From NCBI GenBank assembly GCA_910586605.1, contig CAJUJR010000018.1, forward strand, positions 1 to 40,523: a stretch of 40,523 bases of DNA, read 5' to 3'. Of this stretch, positions 22,590-31,029 are shown one piece after another; the first letter of the stretch is position 1; each line of letters opens with the position of its first letter. Source of the stretch: an uncultured Lachnospiraceae bacterium. Lineage in GTDB: Bacteria > Bacillota > Clostridia > Lachnospirales > Lachnospiraceae. The notes beneath the pieces were generated by a model. The model searched no databases and was not told where the DNA came from. It worked only from the letters and a program-made list of their open reading frames with translations. The position numbers and the translations under genes are program-made.

Positions 22590-23819
22590 ATGGGAAAGTA
22601 TTTTAGTGATGTAGTAGAAAAGGCATTGAAAGATATTTACTATGATGTAACAACAGGGAGGGGAAAGGAAAGTTTTCAGCTTTTGGAGAAGGCTTCTGCA
22701 AAAGGAGATGGAGATGCGACTTGCATTCTGGCAAGATGCTTGTATGGTTACCAATATGTGTGGAGAGGCCATGATTTTCCAGAGGATTGTGACAGGGCTG
22801 AGGCATTAATGCATAAATCAGTAGAACAGGGGAGTGCAATTGGGGTGCTCCTGGCTTTGCGGAGTGGGCAGTTAACGCCGGAATTAAAGGCGAAGATGCC
22901 TTTTTCCAGTTTGGAGGAAGTATTTCAGATTGTGCTTAGGAAGGCAGAAAGCGGGGAGCCATTTTGCCAGTATACAGTAGGCAATGTTTATTTTTGGTGG
23001 GATTTTTTAGAGATACAGGGGAAAAAATTTTCAGATGAAAAGGCGTTCAAGGAAAATTTAAAGGAAAATGTACCTAAATGTGAAGACTGGCTTTGGAAGG
23101 CATTCCGAGGCGGTTTATATTATGCGGGAAATAATCTGAACCAATATTATGAAAAAGGGGATGGGGATATTATCCCGCCACATCCGGAGAAGGCAGAGGG
23201 AATCTGGCGTATTGGCGCAGAACTTGGCTATCCAATCCATCAGTATATTTATGGAAAGGAATTGGATAAGGCTGGCAAGAAAGAAGAAGCTCTCAGGTGG
23301 CACAAACGGGCGGCAGAAGGCGGGGAAGCCGGAAGCTGGTATTATATTGGGCTGGCATATGAGGAAGGGAAAATTGTTCCAAAGGACTGCCATTATGCAG
23401 CACAATGTTATGAAAAAGGGCTGAAGCCTTCAGGAGGGCCAGGGTGTTTTAATCGTTTGGGGGCATTCTATTTTGATGGAAATGGCGTGCCGCAGAATTA
23501 TGAAAAGGCGGTTTCTCTTTTGGAAACGGCCTATGGGATGGAAAATAACTGGGGATGTACCTATCTTGGAAAAGCTTATTTTTATGGCTTGGGAACATTT
23601 CAGGATTATAGGAAGGCAAGAGAATTTTTGGAAAAGATAAACTGGACGGATGCAGACGTATACTATATGCTGGGCGTAATTTATGCACAGGGAAAAGGGG
23701 CAGCGCAAGATATCAAAAAGGGCGTAGAATATTTAAAAAAGGCAGGAAACCATAGTAAAGCAAAAGAAGAGCTTGCCAAGTATAAAAAGACTCTTTTTGG
23801 GAAATGGGTTCTTCGCTAG
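22590..23819 (+). CDS. Sel1-like repeat (tetratricopeptide-type) protein
   Basis: A 409-residue protein built mainly from Sel1-like helical repeats, which serve as protein-protein interaction surfaces. Repeats of the form A-x-x-x-x-G-x-A-x-x-x-x-x-L-G are seen from about residue 45 (ASAKGDGDATCILARCLYG), through AEGGEAGSWYYIGLAYEEG, LGAFYFDGNGVPQNYEKAV and LGKAYFYGLGTFQDYRKA, to the last at LGVIYAQGKGAAQDIKKGV. No signal peptide or membrane helix is present, so it should be cytoplasmic. ATAAGGAGAAC is a good ribosome binding site for ATG 22590. Its partner cannot be inferred; neighbours are alaS and a signalling cluster. The Sel1 call is secure, the role unknown. Confidence 0.85.
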   Translation: MGKYFSDVVEKALKDIYYDVTTGRGKESFQLLEKASAKGDGDATCILARCLYGYQYVWRGHDFPEDCDRAEALMHKSVEQGSAIGVLLALRSGQLTPELKAKMPFSSLEEVFQIVLRKAESGEPFCQYTVGNVYFWWDFLEIQGKKFSDEKAFKENLKENVPKCEDWLWKAFRGGLYYAGNNLNQYYEKGDGDIIPPHPEKAEGIWRIGAELGYPIHQYIYGKELDKAGKKEEALRWHKRAAEGGEAGSWYYIGLAYEEGKIVPKDCHYAAQCYEKGLKPSGGPGCFNRLGAFYFDGNGVPQNYEKAVSLLETAYGMENNWGCTYLGKAYFYGLGTFQDYRKAREFLEKINWTDADVYYMLGVIYAQGKGAAQDIKKGVEYLKKAGNHSKAKEELAKYKKTLFGKWVLR

Positions 23820-23873
23820 AGCGTGTTTTTGAGCCTGGAAAGGCTGCTGCCCTGTACTGCCGCACCTTTTTTA

Positions 23874-23902
23874 TTGACATAAAAATGACAGAAGGATATA
23901 AT
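23874..23902 (+). promoter_or_regulatory. Consensus sigma-A promoter of the signalling cluster
   Basis: TTGACA (23874-23879) and TATAAT (23897-23902) are separated by exactly 17 bp, a perfect match to the housekeeping consensus. It lies about 190 nt upstream of the hybrid kinase and leaves a leader of that length, in which I see no recognised RNA element. The remainder of the 281-bp gap holds only a small hairpin, AGCC-TGGAAA-GGCT, just after the Sel1 gene. Confidence 0.75.
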
Positions 23903-24100
23903 AATAGTATAGTTTTATATATTTGCAGTGCTTTAACTGGCTGGGACAGGGAATCAATATAATCCAATATTCTTTTATTATCTGAGCGTGCTTGTAAGGT
24001 GGTTGATTCTAATTCCTTCAATCAATAATGTACTAGTAAAGTAAACTACTTATAATATTCCAGAAGGAAAAAGCCAGGGACAGCAAAATGGAGATTGAGA

Positions 24101-26686
24101 ATGGAAAAGAATCAAAACAGAAGAAAAGGGACAGACAAAGGGATTTCTTTGTTTCTTTCTATTATACTGGTGTTCTGCATTTTAGCGGCAGTTGTGTTTT
24201 CTGTAGCGCGAAAAATATCAGCAGAGATGTCTGCATCAGCAATCCAGAATTTAAGTGAAAGCCTTGACCTGATAGAAGGTACAATTGAGGCGATTTTAAC
24301 AAAAGAGGCCGAGTTCCAGAAATTGGTGGCAGAAGAGATAGCGACGATAGACGACCCAGAGGCGTTTATCCAAACATATAAAAAAAACCAGACAATGGTT
24401 AAGATTTCTATAATTATGTCTGGGGAAACGGAAGGGGTTTCTAATACAGGAGAAGTATTTACAGAAGAGGAACTGGACTTTTCTTCAGGAGGGACGGTAG
24501 AGGGTTTGCCGATTTCCCAATCCTATATAAATTATATGGGGACATGGGCGTACACGATAAAATGCCCTGTGATAAAAAAAGAGAAGGAGTTGGGGACGCT
24601 TTATATTGAATATGTTTATGATGCGTTGGACAAATCACTTCCTGACGATGGGTTTTACAATAAACGGGCAATGCTTTATATAATGGATGCAGAGAGTGAG
24701 AGGCTTGTACTGAAACCGAAAGGGATAGGGGAGCGGGATGCTGGGCATCTTAATTTGGAAGACTTTTACCGGGCAAACAATATATTAGAAGAAGACCTCC
24801 GTTCAGAAGTGGAGGACTGCCTGGAAAATGGGAAGAATATTTTATTTTACCATGATATCCGAGGTAAGGATTCTTTAAATTATATGTGGTCGGTAAATGG
24901 AGGGACGCTCTATTTAATAGGCTATGTGCCGATTGAAGCAATACAGCAGGAAGGCAGGGCAGTTAACCAGAATATTTTAATCGTTGTTTTGGTTATGTTA
25001 ATTGCCTTTATCCTGTGCTGTATTTTATATTATTTTAACCAGAGGCAGCAAAATAAAATCAGGAAAGAGCAGGAAAAGGAACGGGAAGTTTATAATAAGC
25101 GCCTAGAGGAGGCATTACAGGCGGCACAGATTGCAAGCAATTCTAAAACGACATTTCTTTCCAATATGTCGCATGATATCCGTACCCCGATGAATGCTGT
25201 ATTAGGCTTTACTACACTGCTTGACAAGGATGCGGAAAACCCGGCAAAGGTAAGGGAGTATACAAAAAAGATTACAGCGTCTGGGCAGCATCTGCTTAGC
25301 CTAATTAATGATATTTTGGATGTTTCTAAGATTGAGAGTGGAAAAGTTGTCCTAAATATTGAGAAATTTACATTAAATGACCTGGTTTCTTCGGTGGATG
25401 CAATTATACGGCCAATGGCAAAGGCAAGGGAGCAGGAGTTCCATCTGGAAGTCAAGGGGATTAAGCATGAAGAATTGTTGGGGGATGAAACGCGGATTAA
25501 CCAGATTTTGATTAACCTTCTTTCTAATGCAGTAAAATATACCCCAGAAGGTGGGAACATCTGGTTTCGGATTCTTGGCTTGAAGCAGCGTTCCCGTCAA
25601 TACGAACATATTCGGATTGAGGTAGAAGATGATGGATATGGGATGACGCCAGAATATCTTGAGACAATTTTTGATGCATTTACCAGGGCGGAAAACAGTA
25701 CGACAAATAAGGTTCAGGGTACAGGCCTTGGAATGGCAATTACTAAAAACATAGTGGAACTTATGGGCGGGACAATTGATGTTTCAAGCGAAGTGGGTAA
25801 AGGAAGCCTTTTTCAGGTTGAAATAGAGTTCCGGATACCAGAAGGGCAGATTGACAGGCAGTTTTGGAAGAAAAGAGGGATTTCTAGGATATTGGCAGCG
25901 GATTGTGATAAAAAATGCTGCCAGGATATCCAGATTCTTATGAAAGATACGGGTGTATTGGTGGATGTTGCTTTTAGTGTAGAAGATGCCATTAAACAGG
26001 TGCAAGAGGCAGGGATAGAAAATAAAGGGCATGATATAGTATTGTTAAATTGGGGAGAAGGGGAACTAGAGAGAATCCAGGCAGCAGAAAAAATACGGAA
26101 GGAAATACCAGATAGCGTGCCAATTCTTTTTATGGCAGAAAATGACACAACAGATGCAGAGAAAGTCCGTTATATCGAAAACACGGATTTTCTGGTAAAA
26201 CCATTTTTTGTATCTGCACTAAAGGAAAAGATTTTGGAAATCCAAATGGAACAAAATGAAGAAGATGTTTCAGAAGATGCAGGCAAAAATATTTTGGAAG
26301 GGCTGCATTTCCTTGCGGCGGAGGACAATGATATTAATGCAGAAATTCTGACGGAAATTCTTAAAATTGAGGGTGCAAGCTGTGAAGTCTATGAAAATGG
26401 CCAGTTGGTGCTGGAGCGTTTCCAGAATGCGACAGAAGGGGAATTTGATGCAATTTTAATGGATGTCCAGATGCCAGTTATGAATGGTTATGATGCAACA
26501 AGGGCAATCCGTTTGTTGGAACGCGAGGATGCAAAGAAAATCCCGATTATGGCCATGACTGCGAATGCATTCGCAGAAGATGAGAAAGAAGCCCTAGATG
26601 CTGGGATGAATGTCCATTTGTCAAAGCCGATTGATGTAGGCCTTTTAAAGAAAGCTGTGAAACAGTATATTGCAGGAAAGGAATAA
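24101..26686 (+). CDS. Hybrid histidine kinase with two receiver domains
   Basis: Membrane sensor kinase of 861 residues. A membrane helix (about 15-36) is followed by an external sensor region of about 250 residues and a second helix (about 292-312). Next are a coiled linker, the phosphoacceptor domain with His358 in NMSHDIRTPMNAVLGF, and an ATPase domain with NLLSNAVKYTPEGG, DDGYGM and GTGLGMAI. Two receiver domains follow. The first (about 590-710) has Asn650 (VLLNWGEG) where the phosphorylated Asp should be and is probably inactive; the second has a proper Asp788 in LMDVQMPVMNGYDATR and Lys in HLSKPID. ATG 24101 is 7 nt after TGGAG; TTG 24095 is an alternative. A solute-binding lipoprotein gene starts 3 nt after its stop, suggesting the two act together in sensing. 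No output domain is seen, so it must pass phosphate on or act through interaction. Confidence 0.92.
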   Translation: MEKNQNRRKGTDKGISLFLSIILVFCILAAVVFSVARKISAEMSASAIQNLSESLDLIEGTIEAILTKEAEFQKLVAEEIATIDDPEAFIQTYKKNQTMVKISIIMSGETEGVSNTGEVFTEEELDFSSGGTVEGLPISQSYINYMGTWAYTIKCPVIKKEKELGTLYIEYVYDALDKSLPDDGFYNKRAMLYIMDAESERLVLKPKGIGERDAGHLNLEDFYRANNILEEDLRSEVEDCLENGKNILFYHDIRGKDSLNYMWSVNGGTLYLIGYVPIEAIQQEGRAVNQNILIVVLVMLIAFILCCILYYFNQRQQNKIRKEQEKEREVYNKRLEEALQAAQIASNSKTTFLSNMSHDIRTPMNAVLGFTTLLDKDAENPAKVREYTKKITASGQHLLSLINDILDVSKIESGKVVLNIEKFTLNDLVSSVDAIIRPMAKAREQEFHLEVKGIKHEELLGDETRINQILINLLSNAVKYTPEGGNIWFRILGLKQRSRQYEHIRIEVEDDGYGMTPEYLETIFDAFTRAENSTTNKVQGTGLGMAITKNIVELMGGTIDVSSEVGKGSLFQVEIEFRIPEGQIDRQFWKKRGISRILAADCDKKCCQDIQILMKDTGVLVDVAFSVEDAIKQVQEAGIENKGHDIVLLNWGEGELERIQAAEKIRKEIPDSVPILFMAENDTTDAEKVRYIENTDFLVKPFFVSALKEKILEIQMEQNEEDVSEDAGKNILEGLHFLAAEDNDINAEILTEILKIEGASCEVYENGQLVLERFQNATEGEFDAILMDVQMPVMNGYDATRAIRLLEREDAKKIPIMAMTANAFAEDEKEALDAGMNVHLSKPIDVGLLKKAVKQYIAGKE

Positions 26687-26689
26687 AAT

Positions 26690-28009
26690 ATGGGAACGTA
26701 TTTTAAACAAATGTTTAGGAGGACAATTGCCGCCTGCCTTACAGGAGTTATAATTTGTACAATGGCTGCCTGTGGGGAGAATGGGAAAAAGGGAAAAAAC
26801 CTAGTTTCATCGGATGAGAAAAACGAAAAGATTGTAAATCTGTTTGGGCCTATGGAAAAATCAGACCCAAATGCCAAGAATGTGGCAAGGAGCGCCTTTG
26901 ACTTGACAGTAATCCAAGCAGAGGAAGAGTTAGGGGTGTCAGTAGAGTACAGGACATATACTGCAGAAAATTATCAAGAAAAGACATATGATGAAGTAAT
27001 CCTTAACCGGGCGCGTAATAATATGGATGATTTGTACCTATTGAATCCTGATACAATCCAAGTATTGGGTTCAGAAGGGAAATTGCTGGATTTGTCGGAG
27101 TTGGAAAGTGCAAAGAATCTGCGGGATGTTGTAAAAACAGCTAATGTTGTGGATGGGAAGCTGGTAGCGATTCCGCAGGAGGTTGTGGCACATGGCCTTT
27201 TTATAAATAAAGATATGTTTGACAAATATAAACTGGAGCTGCCAGAAACACCAGAAGACTTTTTAGAGTGCTGTAAGGTATTTCAGGAAAATGGGATAAA
27301 AACCCCGGTTGGGGCAAACCGTTGGTGGCTTGAGAATTTTGTTTTTGCCCAGGCATATGCCGATTTGTATAACGGAGGAAATACGCAGGCTGAGATAGAT
27401 GCGCTGAATAAGGGGGAAAGCAAATATAGTGATTATATGCGGGCTGGATTTGAATTTTTGCAGACATTAATTGATAAAGGATATATTGATGCAAAAAAAG
27501 CCTACACATATGAGGCAATTGACGGGGAAGGGGGCGATTTCCTGGCACAGAAGACGCCAATTGTAATGGCATACTGGGGTGCGGCCAACACAGATACTGC
27601 TTATGGAAACCCAGAGTTTGAACTGCAAGTCATTGGATTCCCAAGCAGCCGTGGGCATATGCCAGTTGTATCAATGACAGGTTATGGGATTGGCGTAAAT
27701 GCAGAGCATTTGGAGGATGCAAAGGCTGTTTTAAATTCTGTGCTTTCAGATGAATCCCTCCAGCTTTATTCAGAGACGAACAAAGTGATTTCACCTTCTA
27801 AAAATGTTGAAGTAAACTGCATCCCAGCCTTAAAGCCATTGAATGATAAGATTAAAGAAAATACCTATGTTCTTGGTTCCAATGCGGGGATGAAGTTAGA
27901 GCAGTGGGGAAATACCTGCTTAATTGTAAGGGAGCTTTTAAACGGCGCTTCCGTAGAAGAATGCCTTGCAAAGCTTGATAAGCTGCAGGAGGAGTCATTA
28001 AAAAAATAA
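26690..28009 (+). CDS. Solute-binding lipoprotein (family 1), orphan in a signalling cluster
   Basis: A 439-residue extracellular solute-binding protein of the sugar-transporter family 1 type. The signal peptide ends in the lipobox MAAC with Cys28. Residues about 45-110 form the first lobe; LSELESAKNLRD, VDGKLVAIPQEV and GLFINKDMFDKYKLELPETP are typical family 1 patterns, the last followed by EDFLECCKVF. No permease or ATPase for sugar uptake lies nearby. The gene is wedged, with 3- and 15-bp gaps, between a hybrid kinase and a response regulator, so it probably serves as a ligand receptor for a kinase rather than for import. That role is inference from context. A ribosome binding site, GGAAAGGAATA, overlaps the end of the kinase gene. 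Confidence 0.88.
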   Translation: MGTYFKQMFRRTIAACLTGVIICTMAACGENGKKGKNLVSSDEKNEKIVNLFGPMEKSDPNAKNVARSAFDLTVIQAEEELGVSVEYRTYTAENYQEKTYDEVILNRARNNMDDLYLLNPDTIQVLGSEGKLLDLSELESAKNLRDVVKTANVVDGKLVAIPQEVVAHGLFINKDMFDKYKLELPETPEDFLECCKVFQENGIKTPVGANRWWLENFVFAQAYADLYNGGNTQAEIDALNKGESKYSDYMRAGFEFLQTLIDKGYIDAKKAYTYEAIDGEGGDFLAQKTPIVMAYWGAANTDTAYGNPEFELQVIGFPSSRGHMPVVSMTGYGIGVNAEHLEDAKAVLNSVLSDESLQLYSETNKVISPSKNVEVNCIPALKPLNDKIKENTYVLGSNAGMKLEQWGNTCLIVRELLNGASVEECLAKLDKLQEESLKK

Positions 28010-28024
28010 GAAATAAGGTATTTT

Positions 28025-28693
28025 ATGAACAGGATATTAGTTGTAGAGGATGACAGGGAATTGTCGCAGGGAATATGTTATGCCCTGCAAAAGGAAAATT
28101 ATATTGCCTTGGCAGCATATTCGTTAAAAGAGGCAGAAGCTATGTTTATGAAAGAGGAGGCTGCCCTGATTTTGCTAGATGTTAACCTTCCAGACGGAGA
28201 GGGTTTTTCCTTTTGTAAATGGGCAAGGAAGCAAGGTGTGCCAGTGCTGTTTTTAACAGCAAGGGATTTGGAAGAGGATGCGCTAAAAGGATATGAATCA
28301 GGGGCAGATGATTATATTACGAAACCATTTTCCATGAAAATCTTGTTAAAAAAGATAGATGTGGCTTTTAACAGAATACAGGGGATGCAAAAAACAGGCT
28401 TTTTTGATGGCTTTCTGGCAGTTGACTTTGAAAAAGCAAAGGTAGAGGCAGGAGGGAAGGAATGCAATATTACGCCAACAGAATTTCGTTTGCTGCGCTA
28501 TATGATTGAAAATAAAGGGCAGCTTTTGACATATTCTGTTTTACTGGAGCGTTTATGGGACAATGAAGGGCAGTTTGTTGATAAACATGCGCTTGCAGTA
28601 AATGTGAACCGTCTTCGTAGAAAAATCGAAGATGGGGAGCATAAATATATTTCCAATATATATGGGATGGGGTATCAATGGCTGGATGGATGA
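28025..28693 (+). CDS. Response regulator, OmpR/PhoB family
   Basis: DNA-binding response regulator of 222 residues. The receiver domain has the acidic pair Asp9-Asp10 (VVEDDRE), phosphoacceptor Asp52 (LLDVNLPDGEG), Thr in FLTARD and Lys in DYITKPFS. The C-terminal winged helix domain starts near residue 127 and shows ITPTEFRLLRYMIENKGQ, then VNVNRLRRKIED and the wing ISNIYGMGYQW. It overlaps the next kinase gene by 16 nt, so the two are translated together and form a cognate pair. Targets are unknown. Confidence 0.95.
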   Translation: MNRILVVEDDRELSQGICYALQKENYIALAAYSLKEAEAMFMKEEAALILLDVNLPDGEGFSFCKWARKQGVPVLFLTARDLEEDALKGYESGADDYITKPFSMKILLKKIDVAFNRIQGMQKTGFFDGFLAVDFEKAKVEAGGKECNITPTEFRLLRYMIENKGQLLTYSVLLERLWDNEGQFVDKHALAVNVNRLRRKIEDGEHKYISNIYGMGYQWLDG

Positions 28694-29598
28694 TAGGTGT
28701 TGCATTCCTTTCCATTGTAGTTGTTTTTCTGGCCTGGAAGATGCAGCGGCAGAGAAAAGAGATAGAAGCTTTTTCGGGGCAATTGGAAAAATGGCTGGAT
28801 GAGATGGTTTCTGGCAGAGAAATTATTGCAGGGAAGGATACAGAGGATTCGTTGTATGGCAGGGTGGGTGAGAAAATAAGCCGGGTAAACCATATTTGGA
28901 AAAGAAAGGAAGAAGAAGGCCAGAAGGAAAAAGAAGCGTTAAAAGAGCTGATTTCTGATATTTCACATCAAATAAAAACACCGCTTGCCAATATAAAAAT
29001 TTATCTGGAACTGTTAGAGGGCGAAAAGCTTTTGGGCCAGGCAAATGAATTTGTTTGCAGTATTGCAAGACAGACAGAAAAACTAGATTTTTTATTGCAG
29101 GGCATGGTAAAGATGTCGCGGCTGGAGACGGGGGTTATCCATATACAGAAATCCCCAGCGCTATTAATTGAAACGCTAGGAAGGGCAGTGCAGTCTGTTG
29201 TCCCACGGGCAGAGGAAAAAGGCCTTTCTCTCTCGGCAGAATGTGATGAAAAGCTTATGGTAAGCCACGATATAAAATGGACAGAAGAGGCGGTTTTTAA
29301 TATTCTGGACAATGCAGTGAAATATACGCCGTATGGTGGAGTTATACGGCTTACAGTAACTGTCCAGGAAATTTATGTAAAAATTAGCATAAAGGATTCA
29401 GGAAAAGGGATCAGGGCAGAACGGCTGGCAGAAATATTTACAAGGTTTTACCGGGAGCCAGAAGTGCATGGTCAGGATGGGATTGGCATAGGGCTTTACC
29501 TTGCACGGAAGATTATAGAGCTCCAGAATGGTTATATCGAAGTGTACTCGGAAGTTGGGAAAGGTTCAGAGTTCCAGGTTTATTTGGAGCGGATATAA
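28678..29598 (+). CDS. Sensor histidine kinase, small single-TM type
   Basis: Partner kinase of the regulator just upstream. It has one membrane helix at residues 4-20 and almost no external domain, then a linker and the phosphoacceptor His97 in DISHQIKTPLANIKIYLELL. The ATPase domain follows, with VFNILDNAVKYTPYGG, DSGKGI and GIGIGLYLARKI. Its 306 residues are short. Kinases lacking an external sensor often sense through a partner protein, for example a BceAB-type transporter or a binding protein. Here the neighbours are a solute-binding lipoprotein and a hybrid kinase, while a BceA/FtsX-like transporter lies 18 kb upstream. The 16-nt overlap with the regulator gene suggests coupling. Confidence 0.92.
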   Translation: MAGWMIGVAFLSIVVVFLAWKMQRQRKEIEAFSGQLEKWLDEMVSGREIIAGKDTEDSLYGRVGEKISRVNHIWKRKEEEGQKEKEALKELISDISHQIKTPLANIKIYLELLEGEKLLGQANEFVCSIARQTEKLDFLLQGMVKMSRLETGVIHIQKSPALLIETLGRAVQSVVPRAEEKGLSLSAECDEKLMVSHDIKWTEEAVFNILDNAVKYTPYGGVIRLTVTVQEIYVKISIKDSGKGIRAERLAEIFTRFYREPEVHGQDGIGIGLYLARKIIELQNGYIEVYSEVGKGSEFQVYLERI

Positions 29599-29661
29599 AA
29601 AATAATATGCATAAAATCTGTTCCTGTTGTACAGAATAGTTGTGAAAGGATGGTGTTCACA

Positions 29662-29850
29662 ATGGATTATGATAAGATTGTATGTAATTGCTGCCAGGTA
29701 ACAAATGGGATGATTAAAGATGCTGTTGATGGCGGCGCAAAAACATTGGAGGAAGTTCAGGATATTACAGGAGCCGGAACGGTATGCGGAGCCTGCCTTG
29801 AAGATGTACGGCATCTTGTAGAGCAGTTTGTGAAAGAACAGGAATCATAA
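29662..29850 (+). CDS. BFD-like [2Fe-2S] protein
   Basis: Small protein of 62 residues with the bacterioferritin-associated ferredoxin (BFD)-like [2Fe-2S] pattern: Cys8-x-Cys10 near the start (IVCNCCQV) and Cys42-x-x-Cys45 (TVCGACLEDV) near the end. Such domains occur alone or in NirB-, CopZ- and GlpA-type proteins and pass electrons or Fe-S units to partners. An in-frame ATG at 29650 would add four residues but lies immediately after the GAAAGG site; ATG 29662 gives the usual family start. It follows the kinase gene by about 60 bp and is probably the end of the transcript, since a terminator lies at 29917. The link with the kinases is positional only. Confidence 0.88.
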   Translation: MDYDKIVCNCCQVTNGMIKDAVDGGAKTLEEVQDITGAGTVCGACLEDVRHLVEQFVKEQES

Positions 29851-29904
29851 TAAAGTTGAAACTGTTAGTTTCTAGTTAGGAAATTACCAGAAATCTAAAA
29901 ATAG

Positions 29905-30645
29905 TTAAATTTTTTCAAGGGGATGCGTTGGCATTCCCTTTTTTTGGCGGTATTCTTTTGGCGTCATTCCATATTTTTTTCGGAAAACCCGGATAAAATG
30001 GCTCTGGGAGGAAAAGCACAGGGTATTTGCAATATCTGCACAGCTATAGGAAGAGTTTTTTAATATATTTTTTGCCGTTTCAAGGCGTTTATTTTGGACA
30101 AAGGAATGGATGGTCGTCCCAGTTTCTTTTTTAAAGAGGGTAGCAAGATAACAGGGATGCAGCATAACTTGCTGGCTTAGGGTATCAATGGTAATCTGTT
30201 CATGGAGATGGTCATAAATATAGTGGATGCATTGGGAAATATGACGGGACATAATCTGCCGGGTGTGAAGTTCTTTCATTTTCAGGGTAAAACTCTGTAC
30301 CATTTCATCATTGATTGCCTGAAGCCCTGCAACGGTATCCGTCTCATCTGCAAGCCGGATATACAAATCGCTTAAAGTATAGGCGTCTTCCTGGGCAAGG
30401 CCGCCCTCGATGCAGTTTCTTGTAATAATTGCTGCATTGACAATGAAATGGTAGCGCTCATTTTTAACAGGGTCTTTTGAGAGAAGCCCTTTTCCGCTGG
30501 AAGCAGATTTTTTGTTTTCCTGTTTCCCATACTTTTTTTTGCTTTCTTCTATAAAATCTATATCACCTGTCTTAATGGCTGTGTAAAAGTTAATTTCATT
30601 ACTATAGGGTTGATGGAAAATATGTTCTTCCCTTTGCAGGAACAA
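29905..30645 (-). CDS. AraC-family transcriptional regulator, 5' end frameshifted
   Basis: DNA-binding regulator of about 246 visible residues. The C-terminal 100 residues are a double helix-turn-helix AraC domain: ITIDTLSQQVMLHPCYLATL, FKKETGTTIHSFVQNKRLET, and a second helix pair SCADIANTLCFSSQSHF ending in RVFRKKYGMTPKEYR. The N-terminal half is not a sugar-binding cupin; I do not recognise its fold. The open frame can begin only at a TTG (30645), which lacks a ribosome binding site. A good site (GAGGAGA) precedes an ATG at 30674 in another frame. Adding one A to the six-A run after that ATG would give MKKRINLDYQLFLQREEH, a natural start. So the gene probably begins at 30674 and carries a one-base deletion, a sequencing error, or a slippage site. 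It is divergent from the 30814 gene and may control it. Confidence 0.85.
   Translation of the reverse strand: MFLQREEHIFHQPYSNEINFYTAIKTGDIDFIEESKKKYGKQENKKSASSGKGLLSKDPVKNERYHFIVNAAIITRNCIEGGLAQEDAYTLSDLYIRLADETDTVAGLQAINDEMVQSFTLKMKELHTRQIMSRHISQCIHYIYDHLHEQITIDTLSQQVMLHPCYLATLFKKETGTTIHSFVQNKRLETAKNILKNSSYSCADIANTLCFSSQSHFIRVFRKKYGMTPKEYRQKKGMPTHPLEKI
29917..29945 (+). terminator. Plus-strand terminator inside the 3' end of the AraC gene
   Basis: AAGGGGATGC (29917-29926) pairs with GCATTCCCTT (29931-29940), with one mismatch, around GTTG, and seven T follow in total. It should end transcripts from the BFD-like gene and lies within the last codons of the convergent AraC gene on the other strand. 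Confidence 0.7.
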
Positions 30646-30813
30646 TTGATAATCAAGGTTAATTCTTTTTTCATTTTCTCCTCACAATCTTAATTATGTA
30701 CTAGAAATCTTAAGAATATTATATACGAAATGACTGCTTTTTGCTAGAGTGTGTTTGAAAATGAATTTTTGGATATGCGCTGGCATAATCCAAACAGAAA
30801 GGAATAGAAGCTT

Positions 30814-31029
30814 ATGGGAAAAAGCTACCATGATGAGGCGAAAAAGCCGGAGTATAGTTTTTCACTGGTAAACAGGGGAGACATGGTATCCGGAAATTGT
30901 CCATGCAATTATGAGAGGCACTTATCTGGATGGTACATATCGTTGCAGTATGCATTGCTGGTAATTGGGATTGGCGCTGTTTTTATGGTAGGGGCAGGAA
31001 TCATGAAGAATAGGAGGAATACAGATTGA
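30814..31029 (+). CDS. Small single-TM protein coupled to the GH5 gene
   Basis: A 71-residue protein that I do not recognise. Residues 1-40 are polar and contain SGNCPCNYERHL with two Cys; a membrane helix follows (about 45-63), ending in MKNRRNTD. AGAAAGGAATAG lies upstream of the ATG. The stop TGA overlaps the TTG start of the secreted GH5 enzyme gene, so the two are translated together. Cys pair, single helix and positive tail suggest an N-out membrane protein that could help secretion or folding of the enzyme, but this is only inference. The coding potential rests on the start, the coupling and the membrane helix. Confidence 0.65.
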   Translation: MGKSYHDEAKKPEYSFSLVNRGDMVSGNCPCNYERHLSGWYISLQYALLVIGIGAVFMVGAGIMKNRRNTD

